A stretch of DNA of 64,000 bases from Polyangium spumosum. GTDB lineage: Bacteria; Myxococcota_A; Polyangia; Polyangiales; Polyangiaceae. Positions 1-7,386 of this stretch are shown here, in pieces. The stretch covers positions 1-64,000 of the forward strand of contig NZ_WJIE01000012.1 in assembly GCF_009649845.1 (NCBI RefSeq), given 5' to 3'. Position 1 is the first letter of the stretch; each line of letters opens with the position of its first letter. The translations under genes and the position numbers were made by a program. Below the pieces are notes generated by a model that made no database searches, was not told the DNA's origin, and was given only the letters and a program-made list of their open reading frames with translations.

Positions 1-592
1 CGCTCGCTGTCTCAGCGACACTGAATAACCCGACGCGATGGCGCCCATCACGCGACACGCACGGAGTGCTGCACGCGCTGCGAGCGAGCGCGCGCACGGC
101 ACCGCAGGGGAGCTCGCGCGGGGACAGGATGCCCGCCTGACGCTCGATGAACGGCACGAGCAGAGAAACAGGGATGAGCTTGAGCGTGCCCTCTCGCTCT
201 GCGTGGAGAAGAGCCGCCTCGAATGCGGCTCGAGGAACCCGAGCAAGAGCCCCGCGGAGGATCGGCAGCGGCACGCCCTGCGTGTTCTTGTAGGCCGGAT
301 GAAGCCGGCTCATCGCCGCGAGGATCTCGCTCACGACGGCCGGATCTGGACCTGCGTCACGCGCGGCGAGGGTGCGCTTCGCGTACAGCAGGACGTCGGC
401 GAGTTCGGGGATGCGGAGCTGCCGCAGGACATCGTTCACCTCCTCGATCGGCGTGCGATGACGCCGTCGAGGCTCGACGGGTGGGAGCACGGGCGGGGAA
501 GGTCGGATCGTCGACGGCGGATTTGTCGAGATGGGCGCGGCCTGCGCGTTGGCGCCGCCTGGCGTACCTGTTGTGGCGCGCTCGCCGCTCAA
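1..592 (-). CDS. Winged-helix-like hypothetical protein (partial, runs off left edge)
   Basis: Reading the minus strand from 592 gives an uninterrupted frame of 197 codons to the window edge. The start is a TTG (592-590) overlapping the TGA of the upstream gene as TTGA, with GAGGAG six bases before it, so coupled translation is likely. The first 50 residues are Pro/Thr-rich. After them come helical segments and a stretch around residues 105-140 (VPLPILRGALARVP...) that fits a winged-helix core. This stretch aligns by eye with the same region of the upstream gene, so the two are probably tandem paralogues. No enzymatic motif is visible and the function is unknown. The C-terminus lies outside the window. 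Confidence 0.72.
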   Translation of the reverse strand, partial: MSGERATTGTPGGANAQAAPISTNPPSTIRPSPPVLPPVEPRRRHRTPIEEVNDVLRQLRIPELADVLLYAKRTLAARDAGPDPAVVSEILAAMSRLHPAYKNTQGVPLPILRGALARVPRAAFEAALLHAEREGTLKLIPVSLLVPFIERQAGILSPRELPCGAVRALARSACSTPCVSRDGRHRVGLFSVAETAS

Positions 593-1329
593 GACGCTCT
601 CCTCGCTTGTGCAACGAGAGCGACGCGCTCGAGCAGCCCTCGCGTCGCATGTTCGATCCCGGCAGCAACTTGTCGTGTCCCGGAGAGCGGATCCGCAGGA
701 CGAAGTACAACTTGGCCTTGCTCTTCGAGATGTAGGAGCGCCTGGTCTACTGAGGATCGTGCGATCCCGAGGAGCTTGCCGCGCAGAACAGCGAGGCTGA
801 CCGCCCCATCGTCGTCGGAGCGCATGTACATGAGCGCGTAGATGATCTGCGCCTCGACGCGCCCCTCCGGCCCCGCGAGCCTAGCTGCGGCGATGTGCTC
901 GATGAGCTTCGCCGTCGCCTCGAGTTCGTGCGGTTCGAAGCTCCAGAGCAGCGTGTGCACCTCGTCGACAACGGCGCGTCGCCCCGGGGAGAGAGGCGAG
1001 ACCAGCGTGGGGGCGGGCCTGCGTGCCCCCTTGGGCGCGGACACGAGCACGTGCGATGTCGACGCAGAGGCCGCCGAACGCGCAGGTACATGGGCCGGAA
1101 CCGGAGCAGCGAGAACCGCTGCTCCAAGGCGGCGCCGCCAGAAGCCCAAGACGCCGATGAGCACGCGCCACCATGAGGGCCTCACCGGGATCGACGTGGC
1201 GGGGACAGGAGGCGCAGGCGCCGCCGGCCGCACGAAGAACGCCGTGGGGGCGTTGTCGTCCTCTTCGTGGCTCGCAGCCGGGCGCGTCAACACGCGCGTG
1301 GCGGCTTCGTCTTCTTCCTCGTCGGCCAT
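589..1329 (-). CDS. Winged-helix-like hypothetical protein with a short hydrophobic segment
   Basis: This is a 246-residue protein. The ATG at 1329 has GGAGGAG three bases upstream. The N-terminus is acidic (MADEEEDEAATRVLTRP) with a TAFFVRP motif, followed by a Trp-rich hydrophobic stretch near residues 54-78 that could be a weak membrane segment. The C-terminal half is helical and contains a winged-helix-like pattern (VSLAVLRGKLLGIARSSVDQ) shared with the next gene downstream, whose TTG overlaps this stop codon. The frame stays open upstream of the ATG and encodes a second TAFVRP motif, but no ATG, GTG or TTG precedes it nearby. A missed start or an upstream indel is therefore possible. Function unknown. 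Confidence 0.7.
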   Translation of the reverse strand: MADEEEDEAATRVLTRPAASHEEDDNAPTAFFVRPAAPAPPVPATSIPVRPSWWRVLIGVLGFWRRRLGAAVLAAPVPAHVPARSAASASTSHVLVSAPKGARRPAPTLVSPLSPGRRAVVDEVHTLLWSFEPHELEATAKLIEHIAAARLAGPEGRVEAQIIYALMYMRSDDDGAVSLAVLRGKLLGIARSSVDQALLHLEEQGQVVLRPADPLSGTRQVAAGIEHATRGLLERVALVAQARRAS

Positions 1330-1742
1330 GTACTCCTCCGGGCGCACGAATGCCGTCTGCGGCCTGAAAAAGCCGCGAAGCTGCTCGTCGTCAGCCGTGC
1401 GACGTCGACTCGGGAGACGCCGCGGACGACAGGGATGACGATCAGAGCGATGCTCGCCCGGAGGCGGGCGCGGAACCTGGGCTAGCGAATGCGAGCTGTA
1501 TCCCGCGACCTCCTTCGAGCGAATATCACCATCCCCAGGCGACCGCGGTGGTATGCCTCGACGAACGCACCCCAATGCGCGCCCTGCACCGCGGCCGTCT
1601 GCGAATGATGATGATTCGCGAGGACAAACGCATGCCGGCGCTCATCGCCGGGCGCAGAAGCCGCATGTCCCTTACTCTCTAAACACGAGGCGACGCTGTC
1701 GACCCGTCCAAGAAAAGTGCACGCCTGCGTGCAAGAGGCTGG
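1330..1742. other. Intergenic region of 413 bp
   Basis: No convincing gene is visible here. The part nearest 1329-1440 stays open in the frame of the downstream gene and repeats its TAFVRP motif, so the true 5' end of that gene may lie here. The rest has no recognisable promoter, RNA or repeat. Confidence 0.4.
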
Positions 1743-2987
1743 TCAGGGCGTGCTGCCGCTCTTCTGCTCATTCTGCCGCAGGCCCTCGAGCGCCGCGGCG
1801 ATGTACTTGTTCCGGACCGCCGCGTGATGACTGCCCCGGTAGTCCTGTTCATGTTGTCGCAGCGTGGAGAGCGCCTCGGCGAACTGCCCGCGCGAGAGCA
1901 TCTCCCGGGCTTGTTCGAGGTTTGTCGTCTCCGGGTCGTTGAGGGGCACGGCGGCGGGCGCGGCGCGCGGGGGCGCGACGACAACCACGGTGGGGCTCGG
2001 TCCGGGGGTGGCCGGAAGCGCGACGACTGAGGAGCTCTCACCACGCCCGCTCTCGTCGACCACGACGGAGAGCACCATCGGCACCGCATGCCGCGCAGCA
2101 GGCGACTCGTCGTGGGGCCAGAGCGCCACCGCGCCACCCCCACCCAGGGCGCCGACGCCGACCAGGAAGAGCGGGTGCTTGATGAGGCGCTCGAGCACCG
2201 ACTTCGCCGTGGCCCGAGCAACAGGCCCAGAGCCCCGGGGCGCGATCATCTGGATAAGCCGCTTGCCCGAAGCCGGCGGTTCGGAAGGCGGCGACGGGCA
2301 CGGCGGCAGGACGGGAGGAAGCACCTCGTCGAAGCCGAGCTCGCGGGCGACGCGGCGCCAGACTTCGTGCCGTGCCTTCTCGATGAAGTCGGGCGTGAGG
2401 TCCTCCGGGCGGAAGACAGTATCGAGGCCGAAAGGCAGCAGCATGAAGGGCGTGAAGTCCCGGCCGAACAGCTTCTTCACCCTGCGCCGGAAGACGTCCT
2501 TGGCCTCGACGAGCCTGGCCTGCGCCGTGTTGCGCGAGACCCCGAGCGCCGCGGCGATCTTCGGCAGCGACTCCCCGTTGAACTCGGCCCTGACCAGTAC
2601 ATCGACGAGCTTCGCGTCCATGGTCTTGAGCACGCGTTTGACGACCTGATCGAGCTCGTGATGCTCGAAGCGCTCGTGCGGGTTCTCGTCGCTGGGCACG
2701 TCCACGCCGACGTCTGCCTCGGGAGTCTCGAAGCGGTGGCGGTAGAGGCGGTAGTGCTCGGCAGCCTGCTGCTCGCAGATCATCTCGAGCCAGTCCTTCA
2801 CCCCCGTGGATGGGACCTTGTCCAAGTTCTTGTAGACCTTCACGAAGACGAGCTGCGCGAGGTCGTTGACGTCCGCCTTGCGCACGCCCATCCGAGCCAG
2901 GATTCCGAGAACGGTCAGGATGTGCGCCGCATAGAAGCGAAGGAACGCGTCGCTCGCGTGATGCAGGAACGGGAGGAGGAGCCCCAT
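1743..2987 (-). CDS. ECF-type sigma-70 family factor with C-terminal membrane/TPR-like extension
   Basis: The protein has 414 residues, against about 180-200 for a plain ECF sigma factor. Residues 10-90 match sigma region 2 (VRKADVNDLAQLVFVKVY), and residues 135-190 match region 4, with a helix-turn-helix reading LPKIAAALGVSRNTAQARL. A basic tail follows, then a hydrophobic segment near residue 280 (PLFLVGVGALGGGGAVALW), a low-complexity Pro/Val linker, and a C-terminal helical repeat (EQAREMLSRGQFAEALSTL) that looks like a TPR. Fused C-terminal extensions that replace a separate anti-sigma factor are known in ECF families; that role here is inferred. The start is uncertain: a GTG lies four codons upstream, and neither has a clear Shine-Dalgarno site. 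Confidence 0.85.
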   Translation of the reverse strand: MGLLLPFLHHASDAFLRFYAAHILTVLGILARMGVRKADVNDLAQLVFVKVYKNLDKVPSTGVKDWLEMICEQQAAEHYRLYRHRFETPEADVGVDVPSDENPHERFEHHELDQVVKRVLKTMDAKLVDVLVRAEFNGESLPKIAAALGVSRNTAQARLVEAKDVFRRRVKKLFGRDFTPFMLLPFGLDTVFRPEDLTPDFIEKARHEVWRRVARELGFDEVLPPVLPPCPSPPSEPPASGKRLIQMIAPRGSGPVARATAKSVLERLIKHPLFLVGVGALGGGGAVALWPHDESPAARHAVPMVLSVVVDESGRGESSSVVALPATPGPSPTVVVVAPPRAAPAAVPLNDPETTNLEQAREMLSRGQFAEALSTLRQHEQDYRGSHHAAVRNKYIAAALEGLRQNEQKSGSTP

Positions 2988-3056
2988 ACAGACGAACACG
3001 CGCCGAGACGGGCAACCCGTCCAATAAATCGTACGGCTTTCTGCTCGACGGCTACT

Positions 3057-4133
3057 TCACCGGATGTCGAAGGGAACAACCAAGCCGACCCGGACAGCAC
3101 CGGTGAGACGAGGAGAGCGCCAGAGCTCCTCACCATCGACGACGAACCTACGCTGACGAGCCGCGTAGGCAATGTCCCCGTGAAGCTGGAGGCCCACGAA
3201 GCGAGCGAGCCGGAGCTCGCCGCCGAGCCGCGCGCCGAGGTCAATGACAAGGTCATCCTCCTCGCGGATGAGCTTGAATCTCTGCACATCAAGTGAAAGC
3301 CGCGCCACGTCTCCGAAGATGCAGGCACGGACGAAGGCGCGGGCTGGAAGGAGCTCATGGCGTCCGCATGCCAGCGCGGTCAGACCCACCCGTCGCGCCT
3401 CCACGTCGAGCTTCGTCGGTAAAGCCCAAGCCCGGTCGTACTGCCCTTCGACACCGATGGAGGCCCACCGCCACCGCGCCTCGATGCCCGCCGCGAGGCT
3501 CAGGGCGGTCTCGGGAGTACTCCACCAGGCAGCCCCCATGTTCGCGTAGATGGCGAGCTGCGGCAGACCTGCCGAGTGCGCCGCGGCCTTGGGTGCCGAG
3601 GGGCCTACGGCAGGTTGAAGCAGCTCGACGCGAGCAGGAGTCGAGGGAGCTGGGGGCGGAACGGCTGATGAAGGCGCGGAGGGCGCGGGCGTCGCCGACG
3701 AGCTCGACGCCGCCGGGGCCGCGGGCGGGATCGTCAATGGATCGATGATGTCGCGCAAGTAGAAGACGGTGCGATCGGCGAGCTGATCGCATCGCCAAGA
3801 TTCCGCCTGCGTGACGTGGTTGGCGACAACCTCACCGTTCTCGTCGCGCGCCTCGATGTGCGCCTCGATCCGCTGCGGCGTGAGCACCAACTTCACGGAG
3901 ATGGAGCGCGGCGCGTCGTCAGTGAAGGGGTCGCGGCCCTTGAGCTTCGTGGCGAGGGCGGTCTTGATGTAGCTCTTGTCCGGGCAGTTCTTCGGGGCGT
4001 CGGGACCGGGGGTGTAGTCGAGGCGCCACGGCAACACCTGGGATGGCTGCGCCGCCGCTTCCGAGCTGCCGCAGGCCAGGGCTGCGACGAGCAGAAGGCG
4101 CGCCTTGCATGGGCGTGAAGAGGCGTCGCGCAT
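3057..4133 (-). CDS. Secreted outer-membrane beta-barrel-like protein
   Basis: The protein has 358 residues and begins with a signal peptide (RLLLVAALACGSSEAAAQ) probably cleaved after AAA or AAAQ. Residues 25-120 resemble the N-terminal domain common in myxobacterial outer-membrane proteins: a Cys-Pro-Asp segment, then alternating strands with QRIEAHIEARDENGEV. A Pro/Ala/Ser linker of about 50 residues separates this from a C-terminal region of repeated amphipathic strands ending in VGLVVPFDIR, which fits a small beta-barrel. The ATG at 4133 is preferred because the signal peptide begins just after it; a GTG at 4160 would add nine residues. It lies 69 bp upstream of the sigma factor on the same strand and may share its transcript. 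Confidence 0.72.
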   Translation of the reverse strand: MRDASSRPCKARLLLVAALACGSSEAAAQPSQVLPWRLDYTPGPDAPKNCPDKSYIKTALATKLKGRDPFTDDAPRSISVKLVLTPQRIEAHIEARDENGEVVANHVTQAESWRCDQLADRTVFYLRDIIDPLTIPPAAPAASSSSATPAPSAPSSAVPPPAPSTPARVELLQPAVGPSAPKAAAHSAGLPQLAIYANMGAAWWSTPETALSLAAGIEARWRWASIGVEGQYDRAWALPTKLDVEARRVGLTALACGRHELLPARAFVRACIFGDVARLSLDVQRFKLIREEDDLVIDLGARLGGELRLARFVGLQLHGDIAYAARQRRFVVDGEELWRSPRLTGAVRVGLVVPFDIR

Positions 4134-4285
4134 GACCTGAGAGACCAGGTTTGTCCCCACCGCAGAGCATGCCCGTGGGGCGCGTGAGGCGCAAGCGTTC
4201 GTGGAACGCGACGGCGCCCCGCGTTGGTTTGTCCGTCAGGTCCGAACGTTGACCGTGCCTGGTTTCGGGGGCTAGCCTTTGGGGC

Positions 4286-5461
4286 ATGCGCGCGTTCAGG
4301 ATTCTCGCCTGGTACCTCGGCATGTTGGTCGCCTCCGGGGTCGCTGCATGTGGCTTCGCGACGAGCGAGTACGTATCCGTTTGTTACAACGACGCGCAGG
4401 AGGAGGTCCCGTGCTGCGGCCCGGCCGGGGAGAAGTACGCGTGCCCGCCCGATGCTGGGGATGATGCCGACGCTGATGCCGGCGAGGATGTCGATGCAGG
4501 TGAAGATGACGGAGGCCCAGAAGCGGGCTCGTCGTCTGCATGCCCCGAGCATGCGCAGTGCATGCCCCCTGGAGGCGGCGGGTACGACTACTACCCCTCG
4601 TACGTGTGGATGGGGAAGGAGACGGATCCGCCTCCTCCGCCGCTCGCCGCGGTAGCGATCCAGAGCTGGGTTGACGTCGTGTTCGCCGAGGCAGTCTGTC
4701 CTGCTTGCTCATGCGCTGCACCTGCGTCCCCGTGCATGTTGCCGAACTCGTGGGGCGCAAAGCCAGTCGCCTGCCAAGACCTTCCTTCGGCGAGCGGCAC
4801 GCCTTTCGATGCGCCGACGGCGTGGGATGGCACGTGCACCCCAGTCAACGCGATCCCGGCGAACGCGATGTGCGACGGTGCGCTCTGCGTCCGGTCGTTG
4901 GAGGTCGAGCCCCCAACGGTCGCGCCGTGCATCGCGGAGCCGGCCATGCCGCCCGAGGGACAGCCCTTGCCCCCGCCGGTCCGTACCCAGGTGATCGAGT
5001 ACCCGTCGGCGAGCGTGGGGACTTGCGATTCGGCGAACGTGTGCATCTCGAACCCCCCGCCTGGCTACCGGCTCTGCCGCGTCGCGCACGGCCTTGAGGC
5101 AGGTTTCCCGTGCCCTGGTGCTTGGTCAGAACGACATACTGGATGGATGGAAGTGGCCGAGCAGAGGCTTTGCTCGGCGTGCAGCTGCGGCTCACCACAA
5201 GGTGGCTCCTGCGAGGTCCGCGTCAGGGCTTACTCCGACGCCGCTTGCACCAACGAGCGAGGCAGCCTCGTGCTCACGTCGAGCGACGGAAACAAGTGCA
5301 CGGATCTGGTGAGCGGCACCGCGCTCGGCAGCAAGACCGCCGAGGTACTCTACTCCGAGGCTGGCGCTTGCAACCCAAGCGGGGGGGAAGTCATCGGCAC
5401 TCTACTCGCCAACTTCCCAGTCACCTATTGCTGCTTTCCGGAGATCCCGCCGCCACCCTGA
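4286..5461 (+). CDS. Cys-rich secreted lipoprotein, function unknown
   Basis: The protein has 391 residues. The N-terminus has a hydrophobic core ending in the lipobox SGVAAC (Cys at about residue 22), so lipoprotein export is likely. A run of Asp/Ala/Gly/Glu repeats (residues 55-80) gives an acidic flexible linker. The rest carries many cysteines, several in CxCxxP and CSxCSC patterns, suggesting a disulphide-stabilised extracellular module. No catalytic motif is recognised. It converges with the next gene, another Cys-rich lipoprotein, with 27 bp between the stop codons. Large families of such surface proteins are usual in myxobacteria. Confidence 0.78.
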   Translation: MRAFRILAWYLGMLVASGVAACGFATSEYVSVCYNDAQEEVPCCGPAGEKYACPPDAGDDADADAGEDVDAGEDDGGPEAGSSSACPEHAQCMPPGGGGYDYYPSYVWMGKETDPPPPPLAAVAIQSWVDVVFAEAVCPACSCAAPASPCMLPNSWGAKPVACQDLPSASGTPFDAPTAWDGTCTPVNAIPANAMCDGALCVRSLEVEPPTVAPCIAEPAMPPEGQPLPPPVRTQVIEYPSASVGTCDSANVCISNPPPGYRLCRVAHGLEAGFPCPGAWSERHTGWMEVAEQRLCSACSCGSPQGGSCEVRVRAYSDAACTNERGSLVLTSSDGNKCTDLVSGTALGSKTAEVLYSEAGACNPSGGEVIGTLLANFPVTYCCFPEIPPPP

Positions 5462-5488
5462 TGGTGTGTATCTCATCGCGCCAAAGCA

Positions 5489-6307
5489 TTATTTGCAGAA
5501 CCCGTCCACGCAGGAAAGGTAAAAGCACTCCTCGTCTTTGGTGCATGGATGGCCCTTCAGCCAGGCGCAATCTCCTCCCCAGCCACAAGCCTGGCCCTCC
5601 ATGCAGCCAGCCCATGGGGCAGAACCGATGATTGGGTAGCATTCCCCGGACACATCGCATTGATTGCAACCATCGCAGACGACCTTGCAGCACACACCAA
5701 GCGCGGCGCAGATCCCGCTCGCGCATTGTTCATCGCTCTTGCACGGGTAACCCGTACAGACGGGGCAATGGCCAAAGATCGAGCCGCAGTCGACCCCTTG
5801 CTCGTTCCCGTTCTGGATCCCGTCGTCGCACCTGACGCACAGGCCCTCCCAGCAGTACCCGCCTGGGCAGTCCGCATCAATGTTGCACGTCCCCGGGCAT
5901 AGCGGGCACGAGCCGCCGCAATCGATCTCGGTCTCGTCGCCGTTCTTCACGCCGTCGCTGCAGCTCGAGCAGACGTTCCCGGCCTCGCAGGTGTGCCCCG
6001 GTTTGCAGTCCGCGTCCTGCAGGCACCCGATGCACGTGCCCGCGCCGTCGCACACGCCGGGGCACTTATCCGGGCCTGGGCAGGAATCCATCACGCAGCG
6101 GAAGCCCACGCGCTCGTTGAAGCTGTGGCAGGTGCCGTCGCACATCCAGCCTGTGCAGGCGGGCGGCCTGCCGCACTCGACGCCTGTTGTACACGGGCAG
6201 CCTTCACCGTCGTCCTCGCAGGAAGCGCTACTGCATGAAGGCAGGATTCCAACACCGGCGAGAAGAAGTGTGAGGGTAAGAGCGGCAACGACGTGGCGCA
6301 GATTCAT
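5489..6307 (-). CDS. Cys-rich lipoprotein with DxDC-type repeats
   Basis: The protein has 272 residues. The ATG at 6307 is chosen because it is followed at once by a signal peptide (LRHVVAALTLTLLLAGVGIL) and a lipoprotein-type cysteine in PSCSS. The mature part has about 35 cysteines in repeats of the form CxxDxDCxxGxxC and DGxxNGxExxxDCGG, as seen in myxobacterial surface proteins and in small EGF- or dickkopf-like modules. It probably sits on the cell surface. No enzymatic residues are visible. The gene is transcribed in the same direction as the FGE-fold gene, 153 bp downstream of it. Confidence 0.8.
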   Translation of the reverse strand: MNLRHVVAALTLTLLLAGVGILPSCSSASCEDDGEGCPCTTGVECGRPPACTGWMCDGTCHSFNERVGFRCVMDSCPGPDKCPGVCDGAGTCIGCLQDADCKPGHTCEAGNVCSSCSDGVKNGDETEIDCGGSCPLCPGTCNIDADCPGGYCWEGLCVRCDDGIQNGNEQGVDCGSIFGHCPVCTGYPCKSDEQCASGICAALGVCCKVVCDGCNQCDVSGECYPIIGSAPWAGCMEGQACGWGGDCAWLKGHPCTKDEECFYLSCVDGFCK

Positions 6308-6460
6308 GTGGCCTCGTTCTTGATTGTACTCGGCGTGGGCATGGGCAGACTGGGTACGTGCCGTGCCTGCGGCGAACCTGCGTCGCCTCGAGGCGCGTGC
6401 CGTCCGGCTCTGCCGTTCGCAGGCCATCGCTGTACCTACAGGAAGGGCGCTCTGGCAGGG

Positions 6461-7384
6461 TCAGCCATTCACGTCCGCCACGCATCGGAATCCGCGGCCG
6501 TCAAAGGCGCTGGCTGGTTCGCTGAAGTCCGTAACGTCTGCTCGAAGGAGGTCAGGGGTATCTATACTCCAGTCTCCGCCACGAACAACATACGAGAAGG
6601 GCGAACGTTCACTACGCGCGGGCCCACGGGTTGACGTCCACTCCGATACGTTACCGCTCAAGTCGCTGATTCCGTCAAGGGAGTCTCCTTCTGGAAAGGA
6701 GCGAACGGGGCAAGTGCTGGTCCGAGGTTCGGCCCCGGACCAGCATAGCTGTTTGGACGGCGGCACATCACCCCACGGATACTTCGTTGCTGCCGAGCGG
6801 CCGCGGGCAGCCCATTCCCATTCGTCCTCGCCAGGCAACCGCGCGCCGATCCAGTTGCAATAGGTGCTCGCCTGCTTGTACGTGACGCAGTTGATCGGGT
6901 GCGATTCCCGTCCGGCGACGCCCCAGTTGCATGCTTCCCCCTGGGCCGGCGCTTCGCATCCGCCGGCAGCCACGCACTCGGCGTACCGCGCGAGCGTAAC
7001 CTCCGTCCGCTGCATGCAGAATGGCTTGACCTTCCGATTCTTCCGCTGGCCGAACGTGCCCCCTTCAATCCTGGCCATGCCAGCGGGGCACCCCTCCGTG
7101 GTGCCTCTTAAGGGTGCTACGGTCGTCGAGGCATCCGTCTCCACGCTCGGGATGCTGACAGTGGGAGCGGCCGGGGTCGTGATAATCGGGCCTCCATCGA
7201 AATTGTTCTGTGTCCCGGAAACCGAGCTGGGAACCGCTTCCTGGCGTGCATCGCCGGGGCAACCCGCGCAGGACGGCCCGACCAGCATGACCGGGCACGA
7301 GACCAGCAGCACGGTGGTCAGCCAAGACTGGTCACCTACCGCCCCAGACGTTTTTCGACGCCCGCTTCCCTTGCACGCCGACAT
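6461..7384 (-). CDS. FGE/SUMF1-fold lipoprotein, third gene of the Tc operon
   Basis: The protein has 307 residues. The ATG at 7384 follows GAGGAG by six bases and lies 2 bp after the TAA of the TcB-TcC gene, so the two are probably co-translated. The N-terminus has a hydrophobic segment and a lipobox-like GPSC. Residues 100-307 show the formylglycine-generating-enzyme/sulphatase-modifying fold: EGGTFxxG-type opening, TEVTLARYAECVAAGGC, HPINCVTYKQASTYCNW, RLPGEDEWEWAARG, PWGD, GNVSEW, VVRGGDW and GFRCV. The paired active-site cysteines of true FGE near the C-terminal loop are not evident, so a binding or structural role is more likely than catalysis. Its place in the toxin operon is unexpected. 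Confidence 0.85.
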   Translation of the reverse strand: MSACKGSGRRKTSGAVGDQSWLTTVLLVSCPVMLVGPSCAGCPGDARQEAVPSSVSGTQNNFDGGPIITTPAAPTVSIPSVETDASTTVAPLRGTTEGCPAGMARIEGGTFGQRKNRKVKPFCMQRTEVTLARYAECVAAGGCEAPAQGEACNWGVAGRESHPINCVTYKQASTYCNWIGARLPGEDEWEWAARGRSAATKYPWGDVPPSKQLCWSGAEPRTSTCPVRSFPEGDSLDGISDLSGNVSEWTSTRGPARSERSPFSYVVRGGDWSIDTPDLLRADVTDFSEPASAFDGRGFRCVADVNG

Positions 7385-7386
7385 CG

